Origin: Lantana camara
Lineage: Eukaryota > Streptophyta > Magnoliopsida > Lamiales > Verbenaceae
DNA length: 64,000 nt
NCBI GenBank assembly: GCA_037501455.1
Contig: CM074858.1
Location: 42,219,001-42,283,000, forward strand
Reading direction: 5' to 3'
Shown: one piece after another, positions 1-8,606 of the stretch
Layout of the letters: every line of letters starts with the position of its first letter
Position numbering within the stretch: the stretch's first letter is position 1
Translations under genes and position numbers: made by a program
Notes under the pieces: model-generated
Database searches by the model: none
Told to the model about the DNA's origin: nothing
The model's input: only the letters and a program-made list of their open reading frames with translations

Positions 1-502
1 TGAAGACTTCCTTTGCTTAAATATGAACTTCAGACAGAGTTTGTCTATCAAGCTATTGCTAAATGGCTTCCCATTATCCGTGATGATATAGCGAGGCATG
101 CCGTAGCGGTAGATAATGTTTATTTGGATAAAGTCGAAAACATTCTCCTTCTTCACTTCTTTTAAAGGAACTGCTTCTGCCCACTTAGAAAAGTAATCAG
201 TCGCAACCAAAATATAAAGGTGACCGGCAGAAGACTTCGTTATGGGACGTACCATATCCAATCCCCAAGCATCGAAAGGCTATGAGGCAATCGTCGGATG
301 CAACGGTTCGGGGCGGTTGGTGAATGAAGTTGGCAAGTCTAACATCGTTGTGCGTACTCCATGCGATCTTTCACCATCCTTGGCCAGTAGTATCCTAATA
401 TTTTTATGAGAAAGTGTAGCTTTGGGCCCGATTGATGAGCGCCGCAGACTCCAGTATGTGCCTTTTCCATGGCTTGGTTTGCTTCGTCTTCGTCCAAACA
501 CC
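1..502 (-). pseudogene. Tat integrase catalytic core, partial and broken
   Basis: The minus strand encodes an rve-type integrase core. The first catalytic Asp is visible in WGLDMVRPI and the second in YIITDNGKPF, with the linking motif TDYFSKWAEAVPL between them; the distal Glu lies beyond the window edge. The upstream stretch (280-501) reads as the region between the zinc-binding domain and the core. A stop lies just before the conserved WG of the core, so the frame is not open. The usual role is insertion of retroelement cDNA into host DNA. The assignment is firm from the paired motifs; activity is excluded by the breaks. Confidence 0.85.
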
Positions 503-1289
503 TTAAGAAGACTCCATCGAATGAGGGTCGGTAGAGTGTATCCTTAAAGAAGATGAATCGAGCTGAGCGTCGTCGTACGTCAACTCTCTATCGCGGATCA
601 TTAGGCAACTTTCATACTTGAGATAATCAACAAGGGGTTGTCGCCAATCCTCCTTTTTGATTTCAAACACTTCAACCACGTAATTTTCTTCTTCTTCAAA
701 GTCTTCATCATTAAAGATTGCAGGTATAACCCAATTCTTCCAAACCGACACTCGAGATTCCTTCTCCGGCATTACCAATGTAGAGGCAAGTTTCGCCAAT
801 GCATCCGCTTGCTTGTTCTCTTTTCTAGCCACGTGTTCGATCATCACATCTCCAAATCATCCTATCAGCATTTTAGCGTAGTTAACATAGGGGATCAATT
901 CAGGCCTTTTGACGTCGTACGAGCCTTCTAATTGGTTGACAAAACTTCGAGTCTCCATGCACTCTGAGATGTAACTGCTTGATGTCGACCGCCATTTCCA
1001 ACCCTAGTATAAGAGCTTGATATTCAGTGATGTTGTTGAAACACTTTTGTGTTAGGGTGAAGGAATATGGTAGACCCTCTCCATCGGATGTAATGAATAC
1101 GATCCTGGCGCTGGCTCCTTCTTTGTGTGAAGCTTCATCAAAGAACATCTTCCAAGGAGGAGTGACCTCGACTAGAAGCGCATCTTGATCAGGCAAGTCA
1201 TCAGACAATTCCCATTCGGCGGGTATAGTGTGGTCTGCCAAGAAGTCATCCATAACTTTTCCTTTCACCGCCTTTTGGGGGATGTAAAC
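503..1289 (-). pseudogene. Tat second RNase H (archaeal-type) and linker to integrase, 5' part
   Basis: Visible motifs are an Asp in KMFFDEAS, Glu in NNITEYQALILGLE and Asp in VHGDSKF, in the order expected for an RNase H fold, followed by HVARKENKQADALAKLAS, which usually closes this domain in Tat elements. FDEAS is a change from the more usual FDGAS. A frame break lies near 850-900. The upstream end is cut by element A at 1289/1290, and the frame resumes at 11262 on the minus strand to give a conserved run ending in IPQKAVKGKVMDDFLADH. The domain is thought to assist RNA removal during reverse transcription. Loss of frame shows the copy is dead. Confidence 0.85.
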
Positions 1290-3940
1290 TGTAACGCCCC
1301 GGTTCCGGATGAACAGGTAAGCACGCCACGTGTGAGTGTTGAGCGTAGGATTTATTTTATTTCTTTAATTTCATAATATATTCTTACGTGGCATTCATAT
1401 TTTTATAAAATTCATGAAACGTCATTTACGTGAATTATTTGATTTCATCTCATTGAAAATATTATTTCATGACACGGAAAATATTTATTTCATGAAACAT
1501 CAATCGAGGGTGATTCCAAATTACCAAATTGTACCTAGTTGAATATTTCTTTAAAATTGTAGGGACTTAATTGCATAACTTTCAAAGATCTAATTGATCA
1601 TATTTTAAAACCATGTATACTCAATTGCATAACCTCATGAGCTAGAGGATTAATTGGCAAATTAGTACATTTCACACATTTCCAAAATGGGTTTTACGTA
1701 ATGCATCTCCAAGCTTCTTCCTTGTTCATTTTATCCAAACATTTCCAACATATTCATCTCCCTCACTCTCGGTTCCAAGGAAGAAAAGGGAAGAAGTGAT
1801 TTTTCATCCAATCATCAAGATTTCAAGAAATATTTCAAGGAATTGAGACTTGATAATCATCATCATCATCTATTTTCTCCATATTTTCATCTTTAAGGTT
1901 GGTGGTTGCATGAATTGATGAGCTGATCATATTTGGCATGATTAGGGTTTGAGTTTGTTATGCTAAATGGATTATTTGCTGAGCAAAGTATGATTAAGTG
2001 AATACTTCTTGAATTATGGCATGATTTGTGCATGATTTTGTTGAGGATTTGAGCTTGAGTGATCAAGATGATCTTGAGCTAGAGTCTTGGAAACCTTGAT
2101 GATCTTGCATGGTTTTGAGTGTTTAAGTGTTAGGTTATCATTTCTTGAACATATATGCATCATATTCCCAGAAAATCTTAGTTTGGTTAATCAAAGATTG
2201 GAAATTGGTGCTTGCTTTGTTGTTTCCCGTGGGGGCTCTGTTCTTCTCTGTTATTTCAGTTGCAGAAACTGGGAACGACCGTTCCCAGCATCAAGGCATT
2301 GTGGGAACGGGCGTTCCCACCTTTTCAAATGAACTAGGCAGCCGAGCATGGGAACGGCCTTTCCCATTTTGGCCTTGGTGCCGGAAGGGCCTTTCCCAGC
2401 TTCAGCGCGTTTTTAAAATAGAAGTCGTTGGCGCGCTTTTGGGATTACGGGAACGACCGTTCCCATTTTTCAAAGGGATCCGGAACGACCGTTCCCACCT
2501 GACTTGCAGAACAAATTCTCTGCATAAAATTACGAAAATAGCCCCTCGATCCGACCACTTCTTTGACCCCGAATTGCTATAATATGTGCTATTATGTACT
2601 GAAACAACATGTTATCATGCCACATTGCATTTTCATCGTCATCTCGATTCATTTCCACCGTTCGTCATATTTGGTCCATTTTAGGTCATGTTTCACGTAT
2701 ACACGTCGAGTTTGCACAGGTCACGGGGTTGTGGACGAGGAGCAGACTCAGTAGAGTATATCCTTGTCATATTTTGTAAGAAGGTGAGGTTTTATTTAAG
2801 TAAATCGAACCCTATGACCCTTATGTGCTATTTTTCGGCCAAAACATATTATCATTATCAACGTTTTCAAAGTTATAAATATTTCAAGCAAGCAAGTAAT
2901 GACTGTCATGATTTTCAAGCAAGTTGGCGAGTACATGATTGCACGTGGGCCCGAGGGTAATTCTTGAGCCAACCGGGAAAGCAAGGGCTGACGGGTAACT
3001 CCTGAATTATCCTCACATTGTTGGGATCACCCCCGAAGCCACTAGGAGATTAGTGGTGGAAGGAGTTCCGTGTCTAGAGGGTCATGTCCTCTACACACAC
3101 CATGTCGTGGATAGTCGAGCCTTGCAAACTCGCTATCACCCGGAGGAAGAAGGAGACTGGGGATTAATCCGGCATGTCGGGTTATCCTCGGGTTATTACA
3201 TGATTTCAAGCATGAACTTGTCTATGTGAGCACTAAATGGAATTGTATGATCATGTATTGAATTAATAAAGCAAGCACCTATTGTCACGTTTGGTATAAA
3301 GGTTGGAGAATCGCCCCTACTCGCCGGGGTCACATGTTCATGAAATGTTCAAGTTAAAACGTTAAAGTGATTGGTTGTAATCTCGGGCAAAGATTTAGTT
3401 TTCTTGAACTATATATCTATTTATTTTCAAAGTCTTCACCCGAGGCTACAACTTGCATGTGATGTGTGTTGTATATAATTATTGCCCCTCACTCAGTCTT
3501 CGGTAGACTGATACTTCACTTTTCAGGTACTTGAGCGCTGGTCGTGCTAGGCGGGTGTCCGGTCGAGTTTTGCATTTTCACGAGTCTAGTACCGTACCTT
3601 CATGTATAACACTTTTGGTACTTCATGTTATGATCGTTGGTAGTACATTTTGAATACTTAAACATGTATATTATTAAGAGATGATAATGTATTGATAGTT
3701 AAGTTGGTACCTATTATATATCTATTCGGTAAATATGGTACCTATATGTATAATTGAGTTATTGCTTCCGCTTTCGTTATCATGTTTGCTTTATTTATGT
3801 TGGGGAGTGTCCCGCCTAGCTCGTCATTTTTATTGTCACCCGTTCGCTATAGTTTTGGTTTATGTATGGACTTTCCATTTCATACGTGGATCGAGGCTAT
3901 AGTGCGGGGGATGTAGTGCCCTGGGGGTTAGGGTGCTACA
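1290..3940 (+). repeat. Element A 5' LTR
   Basis: The LTR spans TGTAAC to GCTACA. A weak donor-like AAG|GTTGGT lies at 1895-1903. Six imperfect palindromes of the form GGGAACGACCGTTCCC lie at 2271-2496. A 7-bp stem-loop (TCAGTCT/AGACTGA) sits at 3493-3511, followed by an acceptor-like TTTTCAG at 3520-3526. The terminal block with GCGGGGGATGTAG is shared with the other families. I found no convincing TATA box. A 151-codon open frame at 2127-2582 crosses the palindrome block; the same frame occurs in the other LTR only because the LTRs are near identical, and I do not call it a gene. Confidence 0.95.
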
Positions 3941-3948
3941 TCTACAGG

Positions 3949-3960
3949 TGGTATCAGAGC
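3949..3960 (+). other. Element A primer binding site (initiator tRNA-Met)
   Basis: TGGTATCAGAGC lies 8 nt after the LTR end and is complementary to the 3' terminus of plant initiator tRNA-Met. The following bases can fold as GGTT-GCAA-AACC (3963-3974), the A version of a hairpin seen after the PBS in C, E and G. Confidence 0.95.
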
Positions 3961-4316
3961 CCGGTTGCAAAACCGAGGTTCTCGAGTCGTGTTAAGTCAG
4001 TCTAGGTAGCACGGCATAGGATTACTTGCTATTTGAGAGTCTGCATTTCGTTGAATTACTTGATTATTTGTTTTCTCGCATTACTTGAGATATTTGACCA
4101 TCCTTGAATGTGTATTTATTGATATCACTGAATTATATGCACACATTTGCATTTATTAATCAAGCCACGCATTTGTAGTGATTTGATTTCAGGATAGATC
4201 GTGATAGACACTCTCGTGACTGATCCCCGAGACACAGGCCTCATCATCATCATCGGCACCATCGCCGTGAGAGATCACCTCCTCCTCCACCTGCCCAGGC
4301 ACAGCCCCAGGATTTC
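3961..4316 (+). other. Element A leader with acceptor-like site and decayed gag N-terminus
   Basis: The leader contains a block around GTCTAGGTAGCACGGCATAGGA that is also present after the PBS in C, E and G. A branch-point-like TTAATC and a pyrimidine-rich TGATTTCAG (AG at 4191-4192) precede the coding region. Downstream the gag frame can be read back through His/Arg-rich and proline-rich residues to a TGA near 4230. The original start codon near there appears lost by a small change, which is why the first Met available is internal at 4317. Confidence 0.6.
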
Positions 4317-5320
4317 ATGAACGCGGTAGTGGGGCTAATTGATCAGAGGCTACAGGAAAGGGTACCTCCACCACCTCCAGCGCCAGTAGCACCTCAGGAG
4401 AACCCTATTTCTGCTATTTTGCGCGAGTTTCAGAATCAGCGTCCCCCGAAGTTCTATAAGGGCGACGATATTCAGGCCGAGATGTGGCTGAAGGAGATCG
4501 AGAGGATCTGGCAGCTTGTCCCTTGTGATACCCAGGAGAAGGCTCGCTGTACACTCACTTTGATCCAGGGCGAGGCCTATTCGTGGTGGGAGAGCACACA
4601 GATAGTCCTGGAGGTAGCCGGGATGGAGATTACTTGGGAGGTATTTGTACGGGAGTTCCGAAACAAGTATATCCCTCCAGCTTCCCGTACTCGCAGATTG
4701 AGAGAGTTCACCGAGCTAAAACAGGGAGGAAGGTCCGTGGGGCAGTATATCGCCGAGTTCGAGAGACTTTCTCGCTATACACCCAACATAGCGAATGATG
4801 ATTTTCACAAGGCGATGCAGTTTGTTCAGGGACTCAGGCCAGACATCCAGGATGCCCTGAAAGCAGCCAATACCAGCACTTGGGCCAAAGCTACCTCAAA
4901 GGCTCTAAAGGTTGAGGATTCTGATATTGCCAGAAAAGCTACTCAGCGGACTGGACAGGCTTCAGGCTCGAGAGTAGGTCAGGGATCGAGCTCAGGAAAG
5001 AGACCGATGATTTACTCTGCACCTCCCGTACAGAAGGACTCCGGGAAGAAGCTTAAGGCGACAGGACCGTTACAGAGGGGTCCGAGAGCTCCAGCACCAC
5101 CACAGCCACTTCAGAAACCGGGCTGCAGATTTTGTGGACTTCCTACACATCATTATGATAATTGCAGACGCCGGTTGGGTTTATGTTTGATCTACGGGAG
5201 CGACAAGCACTTAGTGGATGGCTGTCCGGATCGTCGGGATCCGCCACCTGCAGGACCGAGGCCACTTGTGAGGGCTCGAGCTTATGCACTCGCTGGAGAG
5301 GAGCAGGATGCCGAGATAGA
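4317..5320 (+). pseudogene. Element A gag (capsid and nucleocapsid)
   Basis: Gag packages the element RNA in virus-like particles. The capsid signature is present: [20 protein letters not shown], followed by GEAYSWWES and [11 protein letters not shown]. The nucleocapsid has two knuckles. The first, beginning [14 protein letters not shown] at about residue 270, has all four metal ligands. In the second ([14 protein letters not shown]) the second Cys is replaced by Tyr, so zinc binding is probably lost there. The authentic start is missing; the frame used begins at an internal Met. The frame runs directly into protease and RT as a single gag-pol fusion, usual for Tekay-like chromoviruses. Because RT downstream is truncated, I class the unit as a pseudogene although this part is open. 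Confidence 0.9.
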
Positions 5321-5760
5321 CCCCTCCGCGGTAGTTGAAGGTACTATTTACATCCATGGCACGAACATCCATACATTATTTGATCCGGGAGCTACACACT
5401 CCTTTTTTGCGCACTCTAATGCTATTACATTACCTTTGCCTGCTATGTGTACTTCTGTGCGCTATCTAGTTAGTACTCCTTTTGGTAGTAGGCGAGAGAC
5501 GGATCAGGTTTACAGGGATGTTCCAGTGGTGATTGAAGGCCGGGAATTCTTAACAGATTTCATTGTTATGCCAATGAAGAGATACGGGTCTATTCTGGGG
5601 ATGGATTGGTTATACAGGCATTGTGCTACAGTTGATTGTCGGGCTAAGAAGGTTCAGTTGGGTTCAGAGGTTACCACGGGTTGTACTTCGAAAACCGTAC
5701 CCTTACTTTCGTTTTCAGAGGCTCAGAAATTAGTCAGAGACTGGGCTACAGGGTTCATTG
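5321..5760 (+). pseudogene. Element A aspartic protease domain
   Basis: The domain follows gag in the same frame. The active-site loop reads [11 protein letters not shown] at about residue 355; the D-P-G-A-T-H form is normal for this clade. It is followed by the flap region and by [10 protein letters not shown], the second conserved block (ILGMDWL) of plant gypsy proteases. No stop falls inside. The enzyme would cut the gag-pol polyprotein. The domain looks intact, but it lies in a polyprotein that ends early in RT. Confidence 0.88.
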
Positions 5761-6740
5761 CTTATATTCTGAACAAGCCAAAGGATCAGGTGGGATTGGA
5801 AGACACCGAAGTTGTGAAAGAATTTCCCGAGGTATTTCTAGAGAAGTTGGACTCTTTGCCTCCTGAACGAGAGATCGAGTTTGTGATTGATCTTTTTCCG
5901 AATGCCGAGCCGTATTCAAAGACACCGTGCCGGATGGCTCTAGCCGAATTAAAGGAATTAAAAGTTCAACTTGAAGCATTGTTGGAAGTTGGTTACATTC
6001 GGCCGAGTTCTTCACCCTGGGGAGCACCAGTTTTATTTGTAAAGAAAAAGGACGGAACTTTAAGAATGTGCATCGATTACAGGGAGTTGAACCGGATGAC
6101 TATTAAGAACAAGTATCCCCTCCCACATATTGAGGAGCTATTCGATATACTTCAGGGTTCCAAAGTCTATTCGAAATTGGATTTAAGACAGGGATACTAT
6201 TAGCTGCGAATCCGAACAGAGGATATTCCTAAGACAGGATTCAATACTCGGTACGGGCACTACGAGTTCGTGGTTATGCCGTTTGGATTAACTAACGCCC
6301 CTGCAGCTTTCATGGACATGATGCACCGGATTTTCAGGCCTTTCCTCGACAAGTTTGTGGTGATTTTTAATGATGATATTTTAGTATTCTCAAAATCAGC
6401 CGAGGAGCACGCGAGACATCTTAAGCTCGTTCTACAGACTTTGAAAGAGCATCAGTTGTTTGCTAAGTTCAGCAAGTGTGAATTCTGGATCGATCGGGTT
6501 TCTTTGTTGGGACATGTAATTTCAGGAAAAAGGTTGGAAGTTGATCCCTCGAAAATCGAGGCCATGCTCAGGTGGGAGAAACCAAAGAATGCCTGGAAAT
6601 TAGAAGCTTCTTGGGATTGGCTAGTTATTACAGAAGGTTCGTTCAGGATTTTTCTAAGATTGCTGCACCGTTGACCCGATTGACAAAGAAAGATGTCAAG
6701 TTTGTCTGGGACGAGAGGTGTGATTAAAGCTTTAACTTCT
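5761..6740 (+). pseudogene. Element A reverse transcriptase, with stop and frameshift
   Basis: RT motifs are in order: [48 protein letters not shown], then TAG at 6201-6203 where Gln is expected (a CAG-to-TAG change), then [13 protein letters not shown] and [11 protein letters not shown]. The catalytic Asp pair survives in FNDD, although FIDD or YVDD is usual. A frameshift near 6595-6610 moves the thumb region to another frame, and a second stop (TAA at 6725-6727) ends that frame. All damage is ordinary point or indel decay, and no recoding signal is apparent. The enzyme would have copied element RNA to cDNA primed by initiator tRNA-Met. Confidence 0.92.
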
Positions 6741-7230
6741 TGAAAGAAAAGTTAGTCTCAGCTTCGGTGTTAGCACTTCCTGAGGGTTCAGTGGAATATG
6801 CAGTTTATACAGATGCTTCTAAAGAAGGCTTAGGTTGTGTTTTGACTCAGAAAGGAAAAGTGATCGCCTATGCTTCTCGAAAGCTAAAGGAATATGAAAG
6901 GAATTATCCGACACACGACCTAGAGCTTGCAGCCGTGATCTTTGCTCTCGGGAAATGGAGACATTATCTTTACGGGACTTCCTTTGAGATTTTTACCGAC
7001 CACAAAAGCCTCCAGTATTTATTCACACAGAAAGATTTGAATATGAGGCAACGGCATTGGATGGAAAAACTAGAAGATTATGATTGTACGATTAAGTATC
7101 ATCCAGGAAAAGCTAACGTGGTCGCCGATGCACTTAGCAGGAAGGCGAGTGTATCGAGTTTGGAAATAAAGGAAATTGATGAAGTGACGCTGATTGTGTT
7201 AAAGGCTCGGGTTTCTAATATCACAATTCA
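6740..7230 (+). pseudogene. Element A RNase H domain
   Basis: The domain follows RT in a shifted frame. The catalytic carboxylates appear as Asp in VYTDAS, Glu in [15 protein letters not shown] and Asp in [11 protein letters not shown], followed by [16 protein letters not shown], the usual end of RNase H in this clade. The domain is internally open and looks structurally complete, but it cannot be translated in phase with RT because of the upstream breaks. Its role is degradation of RNA in the RNA-DNA hybrid. Confidence 0.9.
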
Positions 7231-8470
7231 GCCGGAATTTAAGTCTCAGTTATTTGAGACTCAGAATAAGGATCCGGAAGTTCAGAGGCTTGTAAGTAAA
7301 GCTAGGGATGATCAGGAAAGTCCGTTTGGGTTTGATGAGACCGGGTTACTTCGGTTTAAAAACAGAGTGGTAATACCTGAAGAATTGAAAGGGTTCTACT
7401 CGAAGAAGCTCACAAGTCAGCCTATTCGATCCACCCAGGAGAAAACAAAATGTGTAAGGATTTGAAGCAATATTATTGGTGGAACGGGATGAAAAGAGAC
7501 GTGGCAGAGTATGTGAAACATTGTCTGACTTGTCAGAAAGTGAAAGCTGAACACCAAAAGCCCGCAGGACTTCTACAACCGTTACCTATTCCCGAGTGGA
7601 AGTGGGAACAAGTAACGATGGACTTTGTTTCAGGATTACCGAAGGTTAAAGGCGGGTTTGACGGTATTTAGATAATAGTGGATAGATTACAAAGTCTGCT
7701 CACTTTCTACCGGTCCGGATGTCTTATAAAATTCCAAAGTTGGCTGAGATCTATAACAGACAAACAGACGGTCAAACAGAAAGATTAATCAGGTATTTGG
7801 AAGATCTTCTTCGAGCGTGCGTGATGGATTTTCAGAATTCCTGGACAGAACAACTTCCTTTGATTGAGTTTGCTTATAACAACAGCTTCCAAGCTTCGAT
7901 CGGGATGGCTCCGTATGAACTTCTTTATGGAAGAAAGTACCGATCTCCGTTGTTCTTCGACTTGGAAGAATGGAAATGGTCAAAACAGGAAGGGGTAAAG
8001 AAAGGTGAAAGGTTCGAAAGACCTTCCAAAGTCGTTCAAGCTATGATTGAAAAAGTGTAAATGATTCAACAACGGATGAAAGCCGTACAAGATAGACAAA
8101 AGAGCTATGCCGATAAGCGCCGAAGAGATCTAGAATTTGAAGTTGGTGACCGGGTATTCTTGAAGGTGTCACCAAGGAAAGGTTTCACCCGGATCGGGAA
8201 AGAAGGAAAACTTAATCCTCGCTACTTAGGTCCTTTCGAGATTCTTGAAAGAATGGGTGAGGTAGCCTATCGACTGGACCTACCACCGAGTCTTACGGGG
8301 ATTCACAATGTATTTCATTTCTCACAACTAAGGAAATATTACCCCGATGAGACCACGATTCTCCCCGTGGAAGAAGTTGAGTTGGAACCGAATTTGACAT
8401 TCGTCCAGAGGCCGGTTAGAATCTTGGATCGGAAATTTCAGGAGTTGAGAAACCCGGAGGATTCCCATGG
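7231..8470 (+). pseudogene. Element A integrase, frameshifted with core deletion
   Basis: The N-terminal zinc-binding part is split: the HH half lies around 7400-7440 across a frameshift and the CC half reads CLTCQKVKAEHQKPAGLL in the next frame. The first core Asp is in VTMDFVSGLPKVKGG. A stop follows at 7669-7671. At about 7750 the sequence jumps from SYKIPKLAEIYN directly to RQTDGQTERLIRYLEDLLR, so about 50 residues including the second catalytic Asp are gone. The rest (EFAYNNSFQASIGMAPYELL, the DNA-binding barrel with SPRKGF and RYLGPFEILERMGEVAYRL) is recognisable. This integrase cannot be active. Confidence 0.92.
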
Positions 8471-8568
8471 TTAAAGTTTTGTGGAGAAGTGACAAAACCG
8501 AAGAAGCTACGTGGGAAACGGAAGATAAAATGAAACGGTTCCATCTAGAGTTATTCGAGCAAGACTAG
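8471..8568 (+). pseudogene. Element A chromodomain-type C-terminus
   Basis: In a frame shifted from the preceding integrase segment the sequence reads VKVLWRSDKTEEATWETED and ends with a stop after ELFEQD. The VLW-(x)n-EEATWE pattern is the chromodomain tail that defines plant chromoviruses and is thought to steer integration toward particular chromatin. The stop at 8566-8568 is immediately followed by the stem-loop and polypurine tract. Confidence 0.85.
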
Positions 8569-8606
8569 AGAATCTGGGGACCAGATTCTTTTAAGGGGGG
8601 GAGAGT
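8569..8606 (+). other. Element A pre-PPT stem-loop and polypurine tract
   Basis: AGAATCTGG (8569-8577) pairs perfectly with CCAGATTCT (8581-8589) around GGA, and the purine run TTTAAGGGGGGGAGAGT then ends at the 3' LTR. The polypurine tract primes plus-strand DNA. Related hairpins with different but still paired bases sit in the same place in C, E, F and G. Confidence 0.85.

Noticed and set aside
2127..2582. 151-codon open frame repeated at 9444-9899
   Set aside because: It lies inside the A LTR and crosses the palindrome cluster. It recurs only because the two LTRs are near identical, shows no known domain, and reads through repeated units.
6201..6203. TAG between the two RT halves of A as a programmed readthrough site
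   Set aside because: It falls inside RT at a conserved Gln, and the same ORF has frameshifts and a deletion further on; ordinary CAG-to-TAG decay explains it.
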